A stretch of DNA of 6,340 nucleotides from Nitrospirales bacterium (GTDB taxonomy: Bacteria; Nitrospirota; Thermodesulfovibrionia; Thermodesulfovibrionales; Dissulfurispiraceae), in contig JADLDZ010000273.1 in the NCBI GenBank assembly GCA_020846375.1, forward strand, positions 1 through 6,340. Direction: 5' to 3'. The notes beneath the pieces were generated by a model. It searched no databases. It was not told where the DNA came from and worked only from the letters and a program-made list of their open reading frames with translations. The position numbers and the translations under genes are program-made. Below are positions 1 to 5,986 of the stretch, one piece after another. The number at the start of each line of letters is the position of its first letter. The stretch's first letter is position 1.

Positions 1-40
1 AGGAAAAAGGGAAAATAACCAGAAAGGAGAATCAAGGGTA

Positions 41-1066
41 ATGAATTCGAGAGAAAGAGTACTGAAACTGTTCAAAAGCGAGCCCATCGACCGGGTCCCT
101 TGCTTCAGCGGAATGGGAAATGTCACTGAAGAGGGGATCAAGAAGCTCGGGTACAAGTTCGCCGGCATCCACCTGGATGCGAAAATGATGGCGGACACCG
201 CCGCCACCACCTATAAACTTTTCGGGTTCGAGTGCGGAGTGGTCCCCGTCGACCTCTGCGTGGAAGCGGAGGCGATGGGATGCGTGATCAACGTGTACCC
301 CAATGCGGAGGGGATTCTGTATCCTACCATCAAGGAGAAGCTGATCCACAAGGAAGACGAGATGGACATCTCCCTCCCCTCCGACATGGCCAACAAGGGG
401 AGAGTGCCCCTGCTTCGTGAGGCCATCAAACTGCTCAAAGCCGACATCGGCAATGAGGTCGCCATCGGCTCCTATGTGCTCGGCCCCTTCACCCTGGCGG
501 GCCAGATCATGGAGCTGAACGATCTCCTGAAGCTCTCCTTCAAGAAGGCGGACAAGGTGGCGAAGCTTCTTGACGTAATGGCTGACGCCATCATTATCGT
601 CGCAAAAGAGTACGAGAAGGCGGGCGCCGACTTCATCACCGTCCGCGAAATGGGCGCGACCTCGGACGTATTGAGCCCCCGGGTCTTCAAAAACCTGATC
701 CTGCCGCCCCTCCAGAAGATCATCAAAGAGATCAAGGCGTTTTCCGTGCTGCACATCTGCGGAAAGACCAACGATATCGTGACCTTCATGATGGAGACGT
801 ATCCCACTGCAATCAGCGTCGAACAGAAGAACGATGTGGCGGAGACAAGGAAGAAACTCGGTAAGGACACCCTCATCTTCGGAAACTACGACCCGTACAA
901 CGTGCTCGTTTCGGGAGATGAAAACCTTGTCCGGACAACCATACGGAAATGCATAGATGATGGAGTGAGCGCGATATGGCCCGGCTGCGATATCTGGCCG
1001 ACCGTGCCGCCTCAGAACATGATCGCCATGATGGACGAGACTAAAAACTATGGAGGTAAAAAATAA
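41..1066 (+). CDS. MtaA/CmuA-family (UroD-like) zinc methyltransferase
   Basis: Predicted cytosolic methyltransferase of 341 residues, a typical length for the uroporphyrinogen-decarboxylase-like TIM-barrel family used in corrinoid methyl transfer. Family marks are the opening MNSRERVLKLF with DRVP at residues 17-20, GPFTLAG at 148-154, the HxC pair H238/C240 in LHIC, ISVEQ at 258-262, GNYDP at 281-285 and PGCD at 314-317. H238, C240 and C316 fit the HxCx(n)C zinc site that activates a thiol in MtaA-type enzymes. True HemE is unlikely because the N-terminal RQAGR-type motif is absent. The ATG at 41 is preceded by AAGGAG at 24-29. The frame stays open to the window's left edge but has no other start codon there. 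The stop overlaps the next start by one base, implying translational coupling to the corrinoid protein. Whether it demethylates the substrate (MT1 role) or passes methyl to the final acceptor (MT2 role) cannot be read from sequence; MT2 is my preference because of the zinc motif. Confidence 0.9.
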   Translation: MNSRERVLKLFKSEPIDRVPCFSGMGNVTEEGIKKLGYKFAGIHLDAKMMADTAATTYKLFGFECGVVPVDLCVEAEAMGCVINVYPNAEGILYPTIKEKLIHKEDEMDISLPSDMANKGRVPLLREAIKLLKADIGNEVAIGSYVLGPFTLAGQIMELNDLLKLSFKKADKVAKLLDVMADAIIIVAKEYEKAGADFITVREMGATSDVLSPRVFKNLILPPLQKIIKEIKAFSVLHICGKTNDIVTFMMETYPTAISVEQKNDVAETRKKLGKDTLIFGNYDPYNVLVSGDENLVRTTIRKCIDDGVSAIWPGCDIWPTVPPQNMIAMMDETKNYGGKK

Positions 1067-1752
1067 TGGTAGACGAAGCAAAGAAGAAAGAAGTCCTCGA
1101 GAAGATGAGGAACGGAGTTATCCAGTATGATGAGGACGCCTGCAAGGAAGGCGCGCAGGAAGCCCTCGATCTGGGGATGGATGCGAACGAGGCGATTTTT
1201 GACGGCCTGGTCTCCGGAATGGAAGAGGTAGGGAGACTCTTTGAGGCGCAGGAGTATTTCGTCCCCGAGATCCTTATGTGCGCGGATGCCCTTTATGCCG
1301 GGCTCGACATCCTGAAGCCCCACTGCCAGCAGATGGATATCGGCCTCAAGGGCGCGGTGGTCATCGGTACGGTGGAAGGCGACGTCCACGATATCGGCAA
1401 GAACCTGGTCAAGATGATGTTCGATGTAGCAGGCTTTAATGTGTACGACCTCGGCCGGGACGTGCCCCTCGACAAATTCGTGGAGGAGCAGTTGAAGACC
1501 GACTCCGACCTCGTATGCCTCTCGGCGATGATGACCACCTCGATGGTCGGCATGCCGAAGATCATCGAAAAGATCAAAGAGAAGAACCCCGACTGCATGA
1601 TCATGATCGGCGGCGCTCCCACGTCCAAGGAACTGGCGGACAAGTGGGGAGCCGACGGGTATGCGGAGGATGCAAGCAACGCCCTGAAAGAAGCGATAAA
1701 GATGGTGAGCTTCCTGAAGAAGCTGAGGGATGAGAAAGCCGGCAAGAAGTAG
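1066..1752 (+). CDS. Corrinoid (B12-binding) methyl-carrier protein, MtaC/MtbC-like
   Basis: Methyl-carrying corrinoid protein of 228 residues, the usual size of MtaC/MtbC/MttC-type partners. An N-terminal helical cap domain (about residues 1-90, with GMEEVGRLFEAQEYFVPEIL at 51-70) is followed by a Rossmann-like B12 domain. The B12 signature is clear: D106-V-H108-D-I-G111, then S153 in LSAMMTT, then GG at 182-183, with spacings of 41 and about 26 residues as in the DxHxxG-SxL-GG consensus. H108 should be the lower axial cobalt ligand. The C-terminus is lysine-rich. The ATG at 1066 overlaps the upstream TAA (TAATG), and GGAGGT at 1052-1057 serves as ribosome site inside the upstream gene's end. 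The protein is expected to cycle between Co(I) and methyl-Co(III), exchanging methyl groups with the upstream UroD-like enzyme and being rescued from Co(II) by the activator at 2556-4547. Confidence 0.95.
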   Translation: MVDEAKKKEVLEKMRNGVIQYDEDACKEGAQEALDLGMDANEAIFDGLVSGMEEVGRLFEAQEYFVPEILMCADALYAGLDILKPHCQQMDIGLKGAVVIGTVEGDVHDIGKNLVKMMFDVAGFNVYDLGRDVPLDKFVEEQLKTDSDLVCLSAMMTTSMVGMPKIIEKIKEKNPDCMIMIGGAPTSKELADKWGADGYAEDASNALKEAIKMVSFLKKLRDEKAGKK

Positions 1753-1764
1753 CGGTCGGGGAAG

Positions 1765-2412
1765 GTGAAAACAAGGCCTCTCAAAGAGCTTTTACAAAGA
1801 GAGGGTGCAACCCTTGTCGGGGTGGGTGATGTGACCCAGGCGCTCACGTCTGAGCTCATCCACCTCAACAGGGGAATCGCCATAGCTCTGAACAGAGGAC
1901 TGAGCAGCGACACCAACGACCAGCTTGAGCGGCTCCAGAAACTGGCTGAAGTCTGGTTGAAAGAACGGGGATACCGGAGCTTTTCGATCCCTCCCGACTC
2001 CGACAGGAGAAAGGACAAGCTCATTACCAAGCTCTACCACCTCGTCAGCCATAAGACCGCAGCTACCTGCTCCGGGCTCGGATGGATCGGCAAGAACGGG
2101 CTCATAATCAATAATACGTACGGTTCGAAGATGTCCTGGGCAACGGTCCTGACCGATGCCCCCCTCCATCCCGACACGCCGGTTTCCGGCTCGCAGTGCG
2201 GGGAGTGTGACCTCTGCGTCCGGCATTGCCCCTCCGGCGCGGTAAAGGGATACCACTGGTCAATGGTGGATCCCCGGCAAGAGCTCGTTGCCTATGACAA
2301 GTGCAGGTCACTCAAAACGAAGAGGCATGGCTTTGCCGAGAAACCGAATTGCGGCTTTTGTGTAACAATATGCCCTTTTTCCCGCAGCAGGCATAAACAG
2401 AAGCACGGATAA
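1765..2412 (+). CDS. Short QueG-like double [4Fe-4S] protein
   Basis: A 215-residue relative of epoxyqueuosine reductase (QueG) and, more distantly, of the iron-sulfur part of reductive dehalogenases. SGLGWIGKNGLIIN at 103-116 matches the QueG core that contacts cobalamin. Eight cysteines follow in a bacterial-ferredoxin pattern: C145, C148, C151, C155 (CxxCxxCxxxCP), then C180, C196, C199, C203, enough for two [4Fe-4S] clusters. It is much shorter than typical QueG (over 300 residues), with no C-terminal repeat domain and a compact N-terminal part. From memory, QueG has an Asp in a DxxP-like stretch about 14 residues before the GLGW glycine; here that stretch reads LYHLVSHK, so queuosine chemistry is doubtful. 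I infer a redox role toward the corrinoid protein or its activator. Translation starts at GTG 1765, with a weak, close GGGGA at 1758-1762; the N-terminus LKELLQREGATLVGVGDV aligns well with the family. It sits 12 bases after the corrinoid gene, so it is co-transcribed with it. Confidence 0.82.
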   Translation: MKTRPLKELLQREGATLVGVGDVTQALTSELIHLNRGIAIALNRGLSSDTNDQLERLQKLAEVWLKERGYRSFSIPPDSDRRKDKLITKLYHLVSHKTAATCSGLGWIGKNGLIINNTYGSKMSWATVLTDAPLHPDTPVSGSQCGECDLCVRHCPSGAVKGYHWSMVDPRQELVAYDKCRSLKTKRHGFAEKPNCGFCVTICPFSRSRHKQKHG

Positions 2413-2430
2413 ACGCCTGTATAACGGATA

Positions 2431-2522
2431 GTTTCGGATTTTTACTCCGGGGTACCGACAACAGGACCTCCGGGAGTTTCTCCCAGGGGAAAAATGTGGC
2501 CTGAAGCGGTGATCCCGGAAAC
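2431..2522 (+). promoter_or_regulatory. Candidate structured leader RNA before the activator gene
   Basis: The 143-base gap before the activator gene can fold, by hand pairing, into a compact branched RNA. An outer stem pairs 2431-2437 with 2515-2522 (7 pairs, G2517 bulged). A second stem pairs 2438-2448 with 2486-2495 (10 pairs including one G-U, A2444 bulged). It encloses two adjacent hairpins: 2449-2456 with 2464-2471 (7 pairs, two single bulges, 7-base loop) and 2472-2476 with 2480-2484 (loop TTT). Almost no bases are left unpaired at the inner junction. CCTCC at 2467-2471, on the 3' arm of the first hairpin, is complementary to GGAGG at 2543-2547, the activator gene's ribosome site, which suggests two alternative folds. 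I do not recognise a known riboswitch class. The rest of the gap (2413-2430, 2523-2541) shows no terminator, gene or convincing promoter. Confidence 0.35.
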
Positions 2523-2555
2523 AGTGCAATAATAACATTTCAGGAGGATTGTATA

Positions 2556-4547
2556 ATGGCGAACAAACATAAAGTAATCTTCCAGCCGGCGGGCCGGCGG
2601 GGAGAGATCGAAGAGGGGAAGACCCTTCTTGAGGCCGCCCAACAGCTCGGCGTCGATATCGAGGCGCTCTGCGGCAACAAGAAGGTATGTGGAAAATGCA
2701 AAGTAAGGATCGAGGAGGGGTATTTCGAAAAGGACCACATCGATTCAAAGATGTCTCATCTCGTCCCGGCTGAGCTCACCAAGGATGAATTGAAGCATGT
2801 CAAGCACGAGGACGGACCGAACATCAGGCTCGCCTGCGCCGTCGAGGTGCATGGCGACCTCAAGGTCTTCGTTCCCGAACGCTCCCGGGCCGGTAAACAG
2901 GTGGTCCGGAAGGCGGCGAAGGAGCTCTCCATCGCCCTCGACCCCGCGGTAAAGAAATATACGGTGAGCCTGACCCCGCCCACCCTTCATGACATGACCA
3001 CCGGCGATTATGAGAGGGTTCTGAAGGCGTTTGAGGAGGAATACGGGATCAAGGGACTGGTATTCGACTACAAGGTTCTCCTCGGCCTCCAGGACGCACT
3101 GAGGGCAGGCGAATGGATGGCCACCTTCACCGTCTGGAACGACAAGGAGGTCATCAAGGTGGAGCCCGGTTCCGTACAGGTCTGCTACGGCCTTGCGGTT
3201 GACATAGGAACCACCACCTGCGTCGGCTACCTCACCGACCTGGGCACCGGAAAGGTAATCAACACCGAATCCATGATGAACCCGCAGGTGCCCTACGGAG
3301 AGGACGTCATGTCCCGCATCACCTATGCCATGACCAATCCCGGAGGCCTCAAGACCATGCAGGACGCCATCATCGCGGGTCTCAACAACATCATCGAGAA
3401 GGTGGTGACCGAGGTGCATAAGGGCGAGGCGCATCCCGGCCACATCATCGACGATCTGACCATCGTCTTCAATACCGCGATGCACCACATTTTCCTGGGT
3501 CTGGACCCCATCTACATCGGCCGTTCGCCCTTCATCCCCGCGGTGCAGCGCTCCCTGGACATCAAGGCGCGCGACCTCGGCCTCAACATCAACCCGGGGA
3601 GCTATATCCATGTGCTGCCCATCGAAGCGGGCTTCGTCGGCCCCGACAATGTCGGCGTGCTCATCGCCCAGGAGCCGTACAATCAGGATGACAAGGTGCT
3701 CATCATCGATATCGGAACAAACGGCGAACTCCTCCTCGGCAACAGGAACGCGGTCAGCTCCACCTCCTGCGCCACCGGCCCCGCTTTCGAGGGTGCCCAG
3801 ATAAAGTTCGGCATGCGGGCCGCTCCCGGGGCCATCGAGAAGGTGAAGATAGATCCCGAGACGAAGGACCCCCAGTACAAGGTGATCGGGAAAGACGACT
3901 GGCACACCAACATCGATGGGAAAATCAATGCGAAGGGCATCTGCGGCTCCGGTATCATCGACGTGATCGCGGAGATGTTCAAGGCGGGAGTCATCGATAA
4001 GACCGGCAAGTTCGTGATGAACACCGGGAGCGAGAGGGTACGGCACGACGTCGACGGCAAGCCGGAATACGTTCTCGCCTGGGCGGATGAGACCTCCATC
4101 AACCAGGATATCACCATTGCCCAGAACGACGTCCGCGCCCTCCAGCTGGCAAAAGGCGCCCTCTACACCGGCGCAAAGCTCATGATGAAGAAGATGGGCT
4201 ACGAAACCCTCGACAGGGTGGAGCTGGCGGGAGCTTTCGGCAGCCATATCGACAGGGAGGCATCCCTTACCCTCGGCATGTTCCCCGATGTCCCGATCGA
4301 GAAGGTGGTCGTGGTCGGGAATGCGGCAGGAGACGGCGCCCGGATGGCTCTTCTGAACAGGAATAAGAGGGCTGAAGCCACGGAGCGTGCGCGGTGGGTC
4401 GAGTTTCTCGAAATCGCCACCGACCCCGCCTTCGAGAAAGAGTTCATGCAGGCGATGCACATCCCCCATATGAAGGACAAGTTCCCCAACCTGAAGAAGA
4501 TGCTCGAGGAGCAGAAGGCTCCCATCGCTTCGAGCATAAAGGGATAA
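2556..4547 (+). CDS. RACo-like corrinoid-protein reductive activator (2Fe-2S + ASKHA/DUF4445)
   Basis: ATP-dependent reductive activator of 663 residues, close to the size of characterised RACo proteins. It restores catalytically dead Co(II) corrinoid to Co(I). The N-terminal 2Fe-2S ferredoxin domain (about 1-110) has C39, C45, C48 and C94 in the plant-type Cx5CxxC...C pattern. A linker and middle region (about 115-205) leads to the ASKHA ATPase part: VDIGTTTCVGY (215-225) and IDIGTNGELLLG (384-395) look like phosphate loops, CATGPAFEGAQ (405-415) and GICGSGIIDV (461-470) are family signatures, and LAGAFGSHID (557-566) and VVVGNAAGDGA (585-595) complete the C-terminal lobe. AGGAGG at 2542-2547 lies 8 bases before the ATG, fixing the start. 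The likely client is the corrinoid protein at 1066-1752. The electron donor is unknown; the QueG-like protein just upstream is a candidate. Expression may be set by the structured region at 2431-2522. I see no frameshift or missing motif. Confidence 0.95.
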   Translation: MANKHKVIFQPAGRRGEIEEGKTLLEAAQQLGVDIEALCGNKKVCGKCKVRIEEGYFEKDHIDSKMSHLVPAELTKDELKHVKHEDGPNIRLACAVEVHGDLKVFVPERSRAGKQVVRKAAKELSIALDPAVKKYTVSLTPPTLHDMTTGDYERVLKAFEEEYGIKGLVFDYKVLLGLQDALRAGEWMATFTVWNDKEVIKVEPGSVQVCYGLAVDIGTTTCVGYLTDLGTGKVINTESMMNPQVPYGEDVMSRITYAMTNPGGLKTMQDAIIAGLNNIIEKVVTEVHKGEAHPGHIIDDLTIVFNTAMHHIFLGLDPIYIGRSPFIPAVQRSLDIKARDLGLNINPGSYIHVLPIEAGFVGPDNVGVLIAQEPYNQDDKVLIIDIGTNGELLLGNRNAVSSTSCATGPAFEGAQIKFGMRAAPGAIEKVKIDPETKDPQYKVIGKDDWHTNIDGKINAKGICGSGIIDVIAEMFKAGVIDKTGKFVMNTGSERVRHDVDGKPEYVLAWADETSINQDITIAQNDVRALQLAKGALYTGAKLMMKKMGYETLDRVELAGAFGSHIDREASLTLGMFPDVPIEKVVVVGNAAGDGARMALLNRNKRAEATERARWVEFLEIATDPAFEKEFMQAMHIPHMKDKFPNLKKMLEEQKAPIASSIKG

Positions 4548-4575
4548 CCCCTTCGTATAGAAAAGAGGAAGCAGG

Positions 4576-4911
4576 ATGACAAAGATAGTGGTAAACCCCG
4601 GTGCATGCGGGCTCCCCGCAAAGGTGGACGTGAAGAAGGAGGGAGAGAATTTTTCCGTCACCATCTCTTCCCCCTGTAAAATGGTGGCAAAACTGGGCGA
4701 TGAACTCCGGGACCTCACCATGAGGGATGCCTTCACCCGGATCATGGAGAATCCGGTGTACCAGAAGGGATCATCATGCCTCCGGCATGTCGCCTGCCCG
4801 GTACCGTCGGGCATTCTCAAGGCACTCGAGGTGGAAGCGGGGCTCAACGTACCGAGGGACATCTCCATCACCTTTGTCACCGAGGAAAAGGCTGAGGAGG
4901 GTGATGCGTAG
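4576..4911 (+). CDS. Small four-cysteine protein of corrinoid-methyltransferase operons, unknown function
   Basis: A 111-residue soluble protein without signal peptide or membrane segment. It has four cysteines (C11, C34, C68, C74) plus H71 in SSCLRHVACPVPSGILKALE (66-85), and opens with the striking VVNPGACGLPAKV (5-17). These conserved-looking Cys/His positions could bind a metal or an iron-sulfur cluster, but spacing fits no standard ferredoxin motif. From memory it resembles an uncharacterised family (I believe DUF6951) seen near corrinoid methyltransferase genes in anaerobes and methanogens; I cannot verify this here. The ATG at 4576 is preceded by AAGAGGA at 4563-4569, and the gene lies 28 bases after the activator, so it is very probably co-expressed with it. 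It is the last gene before a clear terminator. A role in corrinoid activation or in handling metal or the methyl acceptor is inference only. An alternate-frame reading of 4727-5020 is discounted. Confidence 0.85.
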   Translation: MTKIVVNPGACGLPAKVDVKKEGENFSVTISSPCKMVAKLGDELRDLTMRDAFTRIMENPVYQKGSSCLRHVACPVPSGILKALEVEAGLNVPRDISITFVTEEKAEEGDA

Positions 4912-4944
4912 CAGGAGCACCCTCTCACCTGAACAATCCGGACA

Positions 4945-4982
4945 CCCCTCCCCGTCCGTACGAGAGGAGGGGATTTTTTATT
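4945..4982 (+). terminator. Rho-independent terminator after the corrinoid cassette
   Basis: CCCCTCC at 4945-4951 pairs perfectly with GGAGGGG at 4966-4972. The inside can add CGT 4953-4955 with ACG 4960-4962. The stem is followed by A and six T (4974-4979), then ATT. It lies 34 bases after the four-cysteine gene's stop and only 34 bases before the start of the substrate-binding protein gene, so it may act as a partial terminator that lowers transporter expression. Confidence 0.85.
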
Positions 4983-5016
4983 ACTCCCTGCTCTGGGATC
5001 GAGGAGGACCGTTACA

Positions 5017-5973
5017 ATGAAAAAGGCTTTGTCCCTTATCGCCGCCGCGCTGGTGCTGTTCTCGGCGGTATATGTCTCTGCAGCTCCGAAGAAAGTGCGG
5101 CTCGCCTATCTCCGGAACGACCTGCACCACCTCGCCGCATGGGTTGCCATCGAGAAGGGCTTTTTCAGGGAAGAGGGAATCGATGTAGAGGTGGCCGGCA
5201 TCTTTAATGCAGGCCCCGAGGAGATGAGCGCCTTTGCTTCACGGAGCATCGACGCGGGGTATCTCGGCGTCGCCCCGAGCACTACGGGGGTGGCGAACAA
5301 GTCCGCCGGCGTAAAGGCCCTATCCCTGGCGAACTCGGAAGGGTCCGCCATCGTGGTCGGGAAGGACTCCACCCTCCGCTCGGTGAAGGACCTGGCGGGA
5401 AAGACCGTGGCCATTCCGGGTTATGCCACCGTGCAGGATTTCCTTCTGCGCAGGGCGCTGGAAAGCGCGGGAGTCGATGCGAAGGAGGTGAATATCATCG
5501 TGATAAAACCACCGGAGATGATCACCGCACTGGGAGCGCGGCAGATCGACGCCTTCATTGCCTGGGAGCCCCACCCCTCCAAGGCGGCCACCGGGGGAAT
5601 CGGGAGGGTCCTCATCACCTCCGGGAAAATATGGAAGGGCCATCCCTGCTGCGTAGTGGCGGTGGAGGATTCCTTCTACCGCGAGAATCCTGCAGCGGTG
5701 AAGGCGCTGCGGAAGGCCCATGTCAGGGCCACGGAATTCATCAGGAAGAACCCGGACGAAGCGGTCAGGATCGGACAGAAATACACGGGCATGGACGAAG
5801 CGACCCTCCGTGCGGCCATGAAGAACATACAGTACCACTACGATATGAACAAAGAGGACATCAAGGCGTACCTGCAGTATCTCCTCGGGTTCGGGTATAT
5901 AAAGACAGTCGATATCGACTCCCTCATCCGTGAATATATCGCTCCGGAAGGGCGAAACGGGTCTGCCAGGTAA
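5017..5973 (+). CDS. Secreted ABC transporter substrate-binding protein, NMT1/SsuA-like
   Basis: Periplasmic binding protein of 318 residues for an ABC importer. Residues 1-22 form a Sec signal peptide: MKKA, a hydrophobic core, then a VSA-A cleavage site. No lipobox cysteine is present, so it is probably free in the periplasm. The mature part has the type-2 binding fold of the SsuA/TauA/NMT1 group: KVRLAYLRNDLHHLAAWVAIEKGFF (26-50), EEGIDVEV (52-59), SIDAGYLGVAP (77-87), VKDLAGKTVAIPGYAT (123-138) and IDAFIAWEPHPSKA (177-190). Its only cysteines are the neighbouring pair C211-C212 in GHPCCVV. Members of this group bind sulfonates, nitrate, pyrimidine precursors and other small organics, so the ligand cannot be called. 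AGGAGGA at 5002-5008 lies 8 bases before the ATG. Placement behind the methyl-transfer cassette hints that the ligand may be its methylated substrate. The terminator just upstream means it may be transcribed only by read-through or from a promoter overlapping that hairpin. Confidence 0.9.
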   Translation: MKKALSLIAAALVLFSAVYVSAAPKKVRLAYLRNDLHHLAAWVAIEKGFFREEGIDVEVAGIFNAGPEEMSAFASRSIDAGYLGVAPSTTGVANKSAGVKALSLANSEGSAIVVGKDSTLRSVKDLAGKTVAIPGYATVQDFLLRRALESAGVDAKEVNIIVIKPPEMITALGARQIDAFIAWEPHPSKAATGGIGRVLITSGKIWKGHPCCVVAVEDSFYRENPAAVKALRKAHVRATEFIRKNPDEAVRIGQKYTGMDEATLRAAMKNIQYHYDMNKEDIKAYLQYLLGFGYIKTVDIDSLIREYIAPEGRNGSAR

Positions 5974-5986
5974 CGGGGGCACTATC

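Noticed and set aside
1..18. Possible tail of an upstream gene reading RKKGK then TAA at 16-18
   Set aside because: Five codons are too few to support a gene; it only hints that the operon may begin before the window.
41..1066. Annotation as uroporphyrinogen decarboxylase (HemE)
   Set aside because: The HxCx(n)C zinc site and overlapping corrinoid-protein gene point to methyl transfer, and the HemE N-terminal substrate-binding motif is missing.
32..1081. A 349-codon minus-strand open frame opposite the UroD-like methyltransferase gene
   Set aside because: Same shadow effect. The + strand product has a full family motif set and the minus product has none.
2486..2530. Cobalamin-riboswitch-like words (GGGGAAAAA, GCGGTGATCC, ACAGTG) in the activator leader
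   Set aside because: The B12 box and the usual order and spacing of core elements are not present, so I do not call a cobalamin riboswitch.
2552..2557. A perfect TATAAT
   Set aside because: It overlaps the activator start codon (ATG at 2556). A transcript from it would begin after the start, and no -35 element is apparent upstream, so it is likely chance.
2745..4928. A 727-codon open frame on the minus strand opposite the activator gene
   Set aside because: It is a shadow of a GC-rich gene with biased third codon positions: the + strand reading gives complete ferredoxin and ATPase motifs, while the minus reading is rich in His, Asp, Gly and Val with no recognisable domain.
4727..5020. A 97-codon + strand frame spanning the end of the four-cysteine gene and the terminator
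   Set aside because: It runs through a terminator hairpin, is Arg/Ser-rich in the manner of out-of-frame GC-rich sequence, and overlaps a better-supported gene.
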